From positions 1,736,001 to 1,800,000 of the forward strand of contig NC_090952.1 of the NCBI RefSeq assembly GCF_040807025.1: 64,000 nucleotides of DNA. Direction: 5' to 3'. Origin of the DNA: Struthio camelus. Taxonomy: Eukaryota; Chordata; Aves; Struthioniformes; Struthionidae. The position numbers were made by a program, and so were the translations under genes. The notes beneath the pieces are model-generated. The model saw only the letters and a list, made by a program, of their open reading frames with translations, was not told the DNA's origin and made no database searches. Positions within the stretch are counted from its first letter, which is position 1, and each line of letters starts with the position of its first letter. This document shows positions 40,301 to 51,300 of the stretch, in pieces.

Positions 40301-43300
40301 AGTTTCCTGAGATAAAGTTATTCGGTAACACGTATTTTCTAGTAATTATCTATAAACAACCTCTCCTTGCACTAAAATCCCAACAACCGTGGTTTCCACA
40401 CAGGGCAAGCCAAAGATGGCAGGGCAGCCTGCATTTAACTTTACCTATCAGCCCATACGTCGCTGAAGAGAATTAAGCCCATGCAACCTCCGCATGGACC
40501 TCTGTTAAAATCACGCCCGGTTTCTGCTCTCAGGGATCCTAACTCGAGCTGCCTGAGGTAAGGCTTCCCAATTACTTTTGCAGCCCTAACACTGCCCCTC
40601 ACGCTTCTGCACTGTCCCACTCCGCTGTTAAGGCAGCAGAATCATTCACATAGTCACAAAGTGAATCAGGGCCACGAGCGACCCCCGCTGAAAAACAGCC
40701 TACCCCAAAATAATAGTAGTTTCTCAGTCAGATCGGTTCCCTCATCTGACTCAGTCCTCAGCCTCTCGAGCACTTGTGTTGGCAAGTGCAAGTGGCAGCG
40801 GGATGGTAGGAAAGAGGCCAGCAAATATGTGAGTCAACTTATCAGGGCTGCCACCAAACTTCTAGCCACAGGAAACAAAGAGTTTGGGTTTTTTTTCCTG
40901 GAGAAAATACGTGTTGAGTTAATTTGCTCTGGACAGTGTTCACCCTACGTGTCTGCACTAAGAGCTGTCTAGCTCCAGTTTCTGTACCAGGTCAGCCGGG
41001 GCCACAATTTTCTACAGGCATTCAGCTGCTAGGTAGACCCAGGCGCACTGATATCAAAAGGCTGCTTTTCCCTGCTCCTCACAGAGATGACTTGTGTCAG
41101 CCACCTCTTAACAGTACAAATACCTTTAGCTTTTGGACTGTGCTGTTTTTACTACTCCAATGAGCTTTTCATGTATTTCACTCGTCTATACATCTCCAAG
41201 CGCCAAAATGTCTTGGACTCTAAGATGCTTACCTTTCCTCTCCCCCACCCTAGCATCAGTAAAAACATACATGCCAACTAGATGCCAAAAGATCACAACC
41301 ATCTCCGCTAAACCCCGCCTGGACCAAGTATGAGATGACAGGTAATAAACACATCAGTGACCAGTCTCCTAAAATCCTGTTGCTGCCAACAGCAGCGCAA
41401 GGCTTCTCTAGGCTCGGGCAGGCTTAATTAACCCATGATACAGGTACGGCAGCGCCATGCGACGCAGGCAAGCCAAGGCCCTAGGAGTGGTGATTTGCAC
41501 CGCTGCCAACAGCTCAGGTTTAAACAACTGTAAGCTCCACCGGCATAAGTGGCGGCTTGGCCTTTCCGCTCCGCGTGGAGCGAACCTCACACGGCCAAGG
41601 GCAAGCTGTGGAGAGCCCAGCTGGGATCACATCGGTGCTACCTTCATGTGGCTAAGCAGACAAAGAGATGTGCTCAGCTGGGCTCCAAGCTCCTTATGAA
41701 CCCTGTAAAACACTGTCTGCTCTGTTTCCTTTTACTCTTGCAATGGGCTCTCAACTGCTGTCTAACTGGGGCACTGGCACGCTGGAAGGAAACGGAGACT
41801 TTTTTTTCGATCTTAAGGTATTGAAAAAGTCCAGCACATCGCTCTGCAGCAAGAGCTCCGGAGGACGGGATTTCTCTTCTTTCCAAGGTGCTGTACAACT
41901 CCTTTGGCCAGGGGGCACTGTGGAAGGCCAGCGAGGGATGCACTTTGACCCTGGAAACACACCCACAGGAGATACCTTTGTAACATTCATTCCCAGAGAG
42001 GAACAAAACCTAGAATGAATTCCCCCCCCCCACCCCACCTTTTTCTTCTTCTTCCTGAAGATTACAAAATGTAAAACTGGTTATATATCGGTTATTGGAA
42101 ACTCAAATGGGAATCGCTACTTGGAGTTCAACGCCTGCAACCCAGTTACTTGCACTCCAGCAACAGCAGCGGAACAAGAAGGAAAATGACCCTAGTGGTT
42201 TTTGGAGGTGCTTGGAAGGGCCAAAAAGAAACCTGCACCAACAGGAATAGTCTCATTCACTTAGAATAGTTTGTTCAGTTTGGCAGTCTTTGTTGCCATT
42301 AGTAACACAGGCAAGAAATTATATTTGTTTTTGTATGTGATCATCAAGCGTCCATGTGAGGTACAGAGGTCCAGCCTGAGTGCAAAAGCGGAGAACTTCC
42401 TAAGATGTCTTAGCAGGATTCAGCCCCGCACAGTGTTTCTGACAACCCCTTTAAAGTGAATGGCTGGGGGAGGAGGGGAGTGGTAATCAAGATGATCCTC
42501 TCACAGGACTCACTATGGATCTCAAATGCAGCCAGAGAGAAATCTAAAAACATACAAAATAAACCTTTTTTTTTCCCCCCAGGTATCACGTTACTCCTCA
42601 CGTAGAGGTCTGAAGTTATAGCAGCAACAAGGAACACTTAAGCCTGTAACCAAATTCAGCCATCAAGAAGCCAGACCATGTCTACCACACACTTCTGCGG
42701 AAGCTGTTACGATGCAATGGATTTGGCCTTTGGCTTGTATGGCAGTCCTAATCTCAGTTTGGGTTTCCCTCTTTGCTACACCGAAACCCCTGGCTGTTGC
42801 TGTGCTGAGCCAGGCTTTGCCTACATATATTTGCTTAAGCTGATTTAAAGACACAGTAACACTATAAGTAATTATAGATACTCAGCATGATGCGCTGAAA
42901 AGAGAGGAAAAGAAAAAAAAAAATCATCTCCGTTTAAAATAGCAAAGTTCGCTGCACATTCGGTAGTCTTTTAATAATAAGTCTTAGCTGCTGGACAAGT
43001 TGTGTCGCTAGTCCCTCAGTCATTCAGGAAAATCAGATAGAAAAGGCTGTGCCCATGAAAGCCCCTTAGAGCAAATCTGTAAGGAATAATAAAAAAAAAG
43101 GGATGCAACTAAGGGCAGACCTGTCTAAAAATTTTCATGTCTGAAAAGCCTCATATCATGCAAAGTACTACGACTGGAATGCAGGTTGCCATTCCCTAGG
43201 AGACAAGAGGTATACCAGAACACAGAGGTCCCAGCTGCAGTTTCCTTCTGAGGGCCAGACTACACGAGATGCAGCTTTCTCAGCTGTTCCCAGAAGTGTA

Positions 43301-43836
43301 TCTTCAGAATCAGGCAGCAAAACCATTGCCACTAGATCTGTACAGGCACCATGCAGTCCTTAGCCCTGTACTGGCACCAGGACCCGTTAGATCTAGACGC
43401 TGGTGACAGTGACGAAAACGCAGGGCAGAGAAGAAAAAGCTAATGCAGACACGGCAAAAAAACCTCAAAGCTGCAAAGGAAGCTGGACGCGTAAGCCTTT
43501 TGCTCCTGCCGATCCCTGTTCAGTTTGGCGGTATCCAGCAAGAACAATGGTCCTCAGAAGCAGATTCTCTGGAAAGAGGAGAAACTTACTTCATCTTGAT
43601 TTTAACCTACGAAACCTTCTTGAGGTGCTTTTCTAAACTGGTTCCAGCCACAATCAAATCGAGGTGAGGTATGGAAACAGCTCACGGAGGAACCTGCAAT
43701 AAACCTGCCAAGCACTGACACTAAGTCGAAGGACGCTTTAGGTTTCCCCCCCAGCGAGGCCAGGGGCGGCAGAAAGCGCCTCGTCTCTGGTCTTGCTGCT
43801 GCCTATATTCACCTAGGACGCAAGGAGCGAGGGGGA
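37325..43836 (-). other. Probable first intron of BCORL1
   Basis: Between the ATG exon and the CpG island near 44-47 kb. Only A/T runs (for example at 38434-38450) stand out. No exon, element or RNA gene recognised. The upstream limit is inferred from the promoter signals. Confidence 0.6.
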
Positions 43837-44395
43837 CCTGGCCCGGACCCTCGCAGCACCCCACGGCGGCCTCTGGCCGAAGCAGAGCGCGGGCGGTGCC
43901 GGCCCAGGGGCAAAGCCACCCGCACGCCCCAGGGCCACCGTGCCTCCAGCTTCCTCCGCGGCCTCAGCCAGGAGCTGGGCGCCGCCGCCGGGACTACCGG
44001 CCCGCCGGGCCCGCGTGGGCCGGGGCTCGGGGCGCGCACCCTCCGAGCCCCGCTCCCACTGAGCGGCCGCCGCCAGGCCGCCTCCCGGGAGCCCCGCGGC
44101 TCCTCGGCCCCGGCCCGCCCGCGGCCCGCTGCCCTGCGGGGGCAGGCAGCGCCGAGCCCCGGGCAGGCGGCTCGCCCCGCCGCCCCGGCAGCTGCAGCGG
44201 CCGCGGCGCCGAGCCCCGACGCACCGGAGCCCTGCTTCGCACAAGGCCCCGCGCCGCGGCCCCGGCGCCGCCGTTGCGCGCCCCGGCCGCCGGGCACTGC
44301 CCGGGCTCAACAGTTGGCCCGGCCGCCCCGCGGGCAGCCCCGGGCCGCGCTCCGCCGCGCCGCCTCCGGCGCTCGCCCCGCCGCCGCGGGCAGGG
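43837..44395 (+). repeat. Inverted repeat, left arm
   Basis: The reverse complement recurs at about 47760-48324. The outer 339 bp (43837-44175) are identical to 47986-48324 base for base in my line-by-line comparison. The inner part (44176-44395) is similar but diverged, with small indels. The left arm forms the BCORL1-side edge of the CpG island. Confidence 0.95.
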
Positions 44396-44996
44396 CCGCC
44401 GGGGCCGCGCGCAGCCCCGCGGGGCCGGGCCGACGTACCGGGGCAGCCCCGAATATGGAGCTGGCGGCGGCGGCGCTGCCCCCGGGGAGGGCTCTTCCGC
44501 GATCGACCGGAGCCCTGCCGGCCGGGACGGGAGTTTCTGCCGGGCACAGCCGCCCCCAGCCAGAGCAGGCGCCGGAGCAGGCATGGGCCACGCCGCGAAA
44601 CTCCGGGAGCGCCCGGCGCCGCCGTCCCGCCGCTCTCCGCCAAGGCACCGGGTGCGCTGCGCTCCGGCGCGCCCCGCCCCGCCTCGCCGAGGCGCCCCGG
44701 GACCCCCCGCACCGCCCCGGGAGCGGCAGGTGCCGCCGCCGGTGCCGCCGCCGCCGCCGCCGCCGCCGCCGCGCGAGGCGAGGCAGCGGCACGCGGCGCC
44801 CGTCGCGGGGCAGCGAGCGGAGCCCGCCGCCGCCGCCCGCCGCGGGCGCCCCCGGCCCCGGCCGCTGTCACTGCCCGCGGTCCCCGCCCGCCCGCCCTCC
44901 GCTGTCCCGCTCCAGGACGCTGCCCCCCCGCCCCGCCGCGCCGCCCCGCGCCGCGCCGCCCCGCAGCGCCGCCCGCCCGGGGGTGTCCCGGGACCC

Positions 44997-45010
44997 GTTT
45001 CCATGGAGAC
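44997..45010. promoter_or_regulatory. RFX X-box-like palindrome
   Basis: GTTTCCATGGAGAC, a near-palindrome close to the RFX consensus GTTNCCATGGNAAC. It lies in the CpG island, about 330-400 bp downstream of the ZNF143 pair with respect to BCORL1. Confidence 0.55.
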
Positions 45011-45155
45011 CCCGGCCGGCTGGGCGGAGGGTCGGGCCGCCCGCTCCGTCCGCCTCCCCTCGGTGGTGGGTGCGGGGCGAACGGGCCCGGGGTGCCCGGG
45101 CAGCGGGGCCGGGTGTCCGGAGCGCAGCGGCGGGCCAGGGGGGGAGGGCACGCAC

Positions 45156-45330
45156 CTGTTTCCCGAGCCAGGCGGGCGGCGGGGGGCGGCGGGCCGAGGC
45201 GGGCCCCTGCCCGAGGCGGCGGGTCGGACACTGGGCGCTGCGAGCGGCGGTTCGGCGGCGGCGGAGACACTGGCAGCGGCAGCCGGAGTGTGAGGGCGAG
45301 AGCGAGCCGCCGCCGCGGGGCCTGACGGGA
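45156..45330 (-). other. BCORL1: Candidate BCORL1 non-coding first exon
   Basis: On the - strand, sequence below the ZNF143 motif pair runs to a good donor, AAACAG|GTGCGTG, with its last exon base at 45156. Joined to the acceptor at 37324 it would give an untranslated first exon. The start is unknown and other donors exist (for example CCCG|GTACGT near 44440). Inference only. Confidence 0.35.
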
Positions 45331-45338
45331 AGTGTAGT
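45327..45338 (-). promoter_or_regulatory. ZNF143/Staf-type motif, reverse
   Basis: GGGAAGTGTAGT on +, which is ACTACACTTCCC on -. Fits the core ACTACAnnTCCC of the ZNF143 (SBS) element common at CpG-island promoters. Confidence 0.6.
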
Positions 45339-45378
45339 CCGGCCGCCGCGCCCCGCCGGCTGCCCCGCCGCCTCGCGG

Positions 45379-45397
45379 ACTACAGCTCCCGGCGCGC
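45379..45397 (+). promoter_or_regulatory. ZNF143/Staf-type motif, forward
   Basis: ACTACAGCTCCCGGCGCGC closely fits the long SBS consensus ACTACAATTCCCAGCATGC-like form. It points opposite to the motif at 45327, about 40 bp away. Such elements usually sit near the start of transcription. Confidence 0.7.
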
Positions 45398-45644
45398 CGC
45401 GCGGCCAGCCCTGCCCGCACGGAGGGGGGGGCTGTGCAGAGCCAGCCGAGTCCGGAGAGGGAACGAGCGGGAGGGAGGGGGCTCCGCACCCGGCACAGCC
45501 CGGGGGAGGGGGCGCGGGAGGGGAGGTCGCTCCCCGCCTGGGGAGGGGCCGCCTGTCCGCGGCGCTCCGCGCCCCGCGCGGCGCGGACGGCACCTCCGGG
45601 CGGCGCGGCGCGGCGAGGCGCGGGGGGAGCCCCGCGCATACACA

Positions 45645-45667
45645 CGCACACAACACACACGCACACA

Positions 45668-45699
<32 letters not shown>

Positions 45700-45705
45700 A
45701 CGCAC
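45645..45705. repeat. (CA)n/(CACG)n repeat in the CpG island
   Basis: ACACGCACACAACACACACG-type units, partly CACGCA. A possible Z-DNA-forming tract about 250 bp from the ZNF143 motifs. Confidence 0.93.
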
Positions 45706-46480
45706 GACCCCGAGCCGGGGCGCCGGGGCACCGGCGCCCGCACCCGGGGCGGGCAGCCGGGCTCCACACCCAGAGGGAGGAGGGCGGCGGGCGCTCCACG
45801 CCCGGCCAGTGGGCTCGGCGCCCGGGCGCGCGCTGCGCTGGACGGGCAGCCTGGCGGCACCGCCGGGCAGCGGCGGAGAGGCGGGCGACGGCACCGCGCA
45901 CCTCGAGGTGCCCGCGGCCGGGCGCGGCGAGGGGACGTGCCCCGCGCCGCCCGGGCAGCGCGGCGCAGCGCGGCCGAGCCGAGCCGCGCTGGCGGCGCGG
46001 GGCACGGGCGGAGCGGCGCGGAGGCGCTGACCCTCCCGCCGCGCTGCCCGCACGCCGCCGGGCCGACGTGGGCCCGCGGCGGGGGAGCGGGCCGAGCACG
46101 GGCCCCCGCCCCTGCGGAGGGCGGTGGGAGGCGGACATGGCGCTCGGTGCCCTCCCGCGCCGAGCCCCCCGCCTAGGCCGGGGCGCGCCCGGGAGCGGGC
46201 AGCGCCATGGGGGCGGCCCGGGCCCCGGGGCCCCCCTCCCCCGCGCCACGCGGGGCACGGCGCGGCGGGCTGGAAGTTTCTCAGCGGCCGCCAGCCGGCC
46301 CCCGCCCGGGGCACGGAGCTCGCAGGCCCCGCCACCGCCGCGTCGCCTCGCGGTGCCCGGCGCGGCGGGGCCCAGCCCGCGGCCGGGCCGGGCCGAGCGG
46401 GGGGCGCCGCTGGCAGTGCCCTGCCGCGCCGCCCCCGGCCTGCTCCCACCCGGCCGCGGCGCCGGGCCCGCCCCGCTCCG

Positions 46481-46534
46481 CCCCGGCCCCGGCCCCGGCC
46501 CCGGCCCCGGCCCCGGCCCCGGCCCCGGCCCCGG
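46481..46534. repeat. GGGGCC hexanucleotide array, nine units
   Basis: Nine exact CCCCGG units on +, which read GGGGCC on -. It lies in the promoter CpG island, upstream of BCORL1. The G-rich strand can form G-quadruplexes. This is the same unit as the human C9orf72 repeat but in an unrelated locus. Confidence 0.96.
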
Positions 46535-47759
46535 CTGCCGCGGCGAGTGACAGCCTCGCCTGGCCCCGGGGCTGCGCCGCCTCGGCCCCCGCCCTCAGGG
46601 CGGCCCGCCGGGCCCGCGCCCCTGGGACCGGGCCGCGACTCCGCGCCGCGCCGGTGCCCGCGCCCCTCCACGGCCGCCTGGGCCCGTGCGGCCCCCGAGC
46701 GCCCCTCGAGCCAGCCCTGCGCCGGGCCCCTCACCCAGCACTGGCAGTTCCCGGCGCCGGCCCGGGTGGCAGGGCGCCGGCGCGGGGCTGCCTCGGGGGG
46801 CACTCGGGGACCAGGGACGCCCAGTTGTGCCGGGCTGTGGACAGGGCGCCTCCGAGCCGCGGGGCAGGCAGCCTGCGCCGTGGCGGCCCCTCCCGCCTCG
46901 CCGTGGCGGGCCCTGGCAGCGGCGGGATCCCTTGCCCGGGCTGTGAGCCTCTCCCAGGTGCTGCCGCAGTGCTGTCCCCTCCCCAGCCTGTCCCCTGCAG
47001 GCCCTGGCCCTCGCAGACCCTGGCCCCCCGGCCCTGTCCACGCTGTGCAGTGCTGGCGCGCGTGCCTCTGCTGGCGTTACCCACCTGGGATATGGAGTGC
47101 CCCGCAGCCTGAGGCAGAGGTGGGCCATGCTCGAGGTCCCCCTGCTCCTCTTTCCGCTGCCCCGATGTCCCTGCCAGCGCCTCGCTCTGTACCTGTGGGC
47201 CTGTCGTGCCTGCCTCAACTGCTTCCCCCGGGGAGGCTGTGATGTTCAGCACCCTGGCCTTCCCTTCGCCCTGGGCCTATGGCCCTTCCTTCAGCCCTCC
47301 CTGCTGCTCCTCTCCTGTGGGTCCTCTGCGCGATGGGGTGCCTGTCCCACCCAGGGTGACCCTTCAGCAGCCCCACGCAGCCCCGGCCCCTGGGCTGCGT
47401 GCATGTCTGCCGGCGGTTGGGCTGTGTGATGGGAGGCGAGGTGAGGGACAGTGCTGTTGCTGGCTGCTCCCCCCCAAACGCAGATGTTAGCTCTGCAGAA
47501 GAAGCATCCACAGAGGAGGAGGGAAAAGGCTGAATTCTTCTTTTAAAGCTAACTTCAAGGAGGCAGCTGCATCTTGTAGCAAAGGTAATCTGGAGAGGGA
47601 GCGTGCAGATACAGGCTCGCCCCAGGAGCTACAGGGCACACCAAGGGCAAAGGCAGGGCCCCATCCTGCCGTGAGGGCGAGCAGGGAGCAGGGCAGCGGG
47701 GTCTCCGTGCCGCCTGCGAATGGCCGAAGCGCTGCTGGCTGGGGCTTCTGCCGTGTGTC

Positions 47760-48324
47760 CGTGGCCCTGCCTGAAGGGCGGTGGGCAGCGGCGGAGCGCG
47801 GCATGGCGCTGCCCGCCGGGCAGCTGGGCCAACTGTTGAGCCCGGGCAGTGCCCGGCGGCCGGGGTGCACAGTGGTGGCGCTGGGGCCGGGCGCGCGGGG
47901 AGCCGGCGCGGGGCCTTGTGCGCAGCCGGGCTCCGGTGTGCCAGGGTGAGGGTGCTGCCGGTGTGGCAGGGCCCAGGGCGGCGGAGCGAGCCGCCTGCCC
48001 GGGGCTCGGCGCTGCCTGCCCCCGCAGGGCAGCGGGCCGCGGGCGGGCCGGGGCCGAGGAGCCGCGGGGCTCCCGGGAGGCGGCCTGGCGGCGGCCGCTC
48101 AGTGGGAGCGGGGCTCGGAGGGTGCGCGCCCCGAGCCCCGGCCCACGCGGGCCCGGCGGGCCGGTAGTCCCGGCGGCGGCGCCCAGCTCCTGGCTGAGGC
48201 CGCGGAGGAAGCTGGAGGCACGGTGGCCCTGGGGCGTGCGGGTGGCTTTGCCCCTGGGCCGGCACCGCCCGCGCTCTGCTTCGGCCAGAGGCCGCCGTGG
48301 GGTGCTGCGAGGGTCCGGGCCAGG
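47760..48324 (-). repeat. Inverted repeat, right arm
   Basis: Reverse-complement partner of the left arm. 47986-48324 is identical to it. 47760-47985 is diverged, with many CG-to-TG or CA changes relative to the left arm (for example TGCACAGTGGTGGCG against CGCGCAACGGCGGCG). It is separated from the left arm by about 3.4 kb and ends abruptly in ordinary sequence after CCAGG at 48324. Confidence 0.95.
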
Positions 48325-51300
48325 CCTCTTCTCATGCCCGCGGGGTCTGTGTTGCTTTGAGCCCCTTTGGTGTGTTGCCGCTCTAAGCAGTCTGTTTTGG
48401 GAAACAGGATGGCCACTCTCTTCAGTGTTATCCTCCCGCTCTGAGGGCCACCCTGGGGCCACCCTTAGTGGCTGGGTGGTGACTCCCGGGGTGCCTCACT
48501 CCAAAACAGTGTTTCCCTTTGGGTGCCATGCCACACACTGCTTGCTGAAGTCCGGGCTTCTTGTTTCTACTCGTGCACATCCAGTCTGGCTCAGGTATCT
48601 GCTTGCGCTGCTGTGTCCCTGGCAGTCCTGATTCGGCCTATGCAGACAGCAAACTCTCTTTTTCCATTCGATATGTATGACAGCCAAGGGATTTAGAAAC
48701 CAAACAGGACAAAGGGATGGATTTACCCCCAAAGGACTGGGGGTAACCGTGGTGTCCTCTGAACTAGCACATCTGGGCTTGCACGTGTATACTTTGGTCG
48801 TATGATAGACAAATGACCATGCTGCCATTTGGCGCCGCTGTCCGTGTCATGGCTGCACTGGCACCCCAGGCAGAGGTGTCCTCAGGAGTCTCCCATCATG
48901 AGCCCTGTGCTCAGAAGGAGCTGCAAGTCTTCCCTCCTGAGTGAGCTTCCCTTATTTTTTTTTTTTCCTGCAGACAATGCACCTAAAGAAGAAGAAGAAA
49001 AATGAAAGAATGAATGAAACTAGTTTTCTACAGGCTGGCAGAAAGGTCATGATTGTTGGATGGTGGATTGGATTCGAAGAGATGGTGACTTGCCTTTCAG
49101 AAGGTACGGGTCTGCTCTGAGCGCGTGCCTTGGTTCGCCTGTGTCTGGGCAAGATGCTGGTGCTGAGTGCACAGGGTGTTCAAGGATGGTAGTGGTGAGG
49201 CTTGGAAATTGCAGGCAGCAATGCAAACTATAACAGAATAAAATGCAAAGAGATTGCAGCACTAGGAGAAAGTGGATAGCAAGAGCTTAATGGGAATTGG
49301 CAGAGCACGGGTTTTTTTCCCACTGGGCAGCCTAACCTGGGAGGCCCCAGTTGTGTGGTGCTGGGCACCCAAGGCCAGTGCTGTCCTATGCTAGCCCTGC
49401 CCTCTCAGCTGATTATTTCCATGCAAAATTCCCGTTGCTCTGAGCACGTTTTTTATGCCAAGGGCTCACAGATTTCCTTGTGGCCAAGGAGCGAACCACA
49501 AAGGCTTATGGAGGAAGCCAGTATGGGCAAGTCAGGCACTAGAAAAGGGGGCAGGTGAGGCCTCAGGGCTGGTTTTTGGTGTTCAGGAGGGGACCTTGAG
49601 GGAGGGAACTTTTCCTGCAGATGGGAATTATTTCAATTTCTCCAGCATATCAGCACCCTCCTACCCACCAGTCTGTTCTACCTGTCGCCTCGAGCCTTGC
49701 AGCCAGGCAGTGGCTGGCATCAGTGTAAAGCCAGCCGTCCAGCTCTGCTGTCTGCCAGGGTGCAGAGCAGCACAGGGCTGCTCTGTCACCCTCTGTCACG
49801 CCAAAGCTCAGCAAGGTGGGCACGCAGGTTCCAGCGGCTCTGCAAGGGCATCGGCTCCCATCGTGCGGGGACCTCGTTCCCTGGCACCTTCACTCCAATT
49901 TTAAGTGAGGTGCAACTCCTGCAGTGCCGTGTCCCATTGCTTGACATCTAGTAGAGGATGAAAAACGTGGTTGCGCGGTACTGGAACCTGATGGCCAGCC
50001 ATAGAGAATGGTGAAAGAGATGTTGCAAAGGATGGACAAATCATTAGGAAGCCCTTCTATTACACTGCTTGCCTGTGTAATAGAAGCACAAACAACCCGG
50101 AGTTTACATGGACCTACCTTATTTGCATCGCAGTGCAATTAGAAACAAGCATTTTGAATAAAAGCCCCATCCTGCAGTTGGTCTTGCCCCCCAGATGCAA
50201 AAATTGCACTCTCGGATGTATGGTGCATGCCAGGAGGGGGTTTGAATCACACATCTGCATTTTCTAACAATGCTCTGCTCTTTCGTGGCTTAATTAGAAT
50301 CTACTAACGTTTTAAAATCTTCAAGATGGGATAATTTGCACTCAGGGGCTTTAAAAGGTGTTGCTGAAAAATTCTGTGGCTCTCATTTTAATATTCCTGA
50401 AAAACAGGAAATTCTGGGGAATAAGGAGTATCCCGAATCAAATGGCATAAGTGAGTATGGTTAATCTGACACTGGTCTTGGACTAACTTGCAGAAAGGCC
50501 AATGTGAATTACCTGTCAATATACATTTAAAGGATAAAAAGATGATCAGGAATATTCGATGGTGGTTTCTCAACAGAAATAAAAGGGCTGTCTGCTGTAG
50601 CTGGAGTTGGAAGGTTCACTTTGAACTCACCTCCATGTTGGTGATGCCTATCTCACTGGAGTCCACCTGGCTGCAGATGGTGCAAGAGGTTGCGGATAGC
50701 TCTGGGCTGCTGTTGCTTTAGCATTTCCTTTGCACTGCTTGGCAGAGTAGGGGAATTTCTGATACACTCTGCCCCTTCTCTTGAACACTGCACAGCAACC
50801 TACGGCTCATTGACTCCTCTTGCCCCCTTGCCAGCAGGACCCTCTGTAGCACAACGCTTCTTACAAAGCTTGCCTATGGGCACCCCATGTGCCCGCTGCA
50901 AGCACCAACGGCTGAAGGCTTTTTGCTCTCACTAAAACAGAGGGCTTCCCTCTCCTAGCACTTTGGGCAATCCCCAGACATAAAGGGCCATGTGTCCTCT
51001 GCATCCAGTGGTCCCCTTAACAACCTAGGCTAGAGAAAGGGCACTCTGCTTTGAACTGACTTGGAGCTAATGTTGGTTCTTGCTTTGTAATTACTGCTTC
51101 ATCTGCTTGGTTTGTTTCTTTTTATTTTCACTGGCTCCTTCCCTCCCTTTTTTGTCAAGATCTGCCTTACAGGCACTGGCTCGGCCTTCAACTGTGTGAT
51201 GTTGCCCCATCCAGCTCCCCTCTCGCCAAGTCAGTGTTCACCTGGAGCAGTAATGTATTTGTTGGTGCATCAAGCTAAGCATCATCTCATCTTCATTCTT

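Larger units (their letters stand above)
43830..46950. promoter_or_regulatory. Large CpG island, likely BCORL1 promoter
   Basis: About 3.1 kb of extreme GC and CpG density. It contains a (GCC)n run near 44743-44772, a CA repeat near 45645-45705, a GGGGCC hexamer array at 46481-46534, an RFX X-box at 44997 and two ZNF143-type motifs at 45327-45397. It lies upstream of BCORL1's ATG exon, so it is its probable promoter; the opposed ZNF143 motifs allow bidirectional output. Open frames up to 996 codons cross it but are arginine/alanine/glycine/proline-rich artefacts of GC content. Confidence 0.75.

Noticed and set aside
43813-46803. 996-codon open frame on - across the CpG island, and a 620-codon frame on +
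   Set aside because: Both strands are open in several frames at once. The translations are Arg/Ala/Gly/Pro low complexity without domains. This follows from scarce stop codons in very GC-rich DNA.
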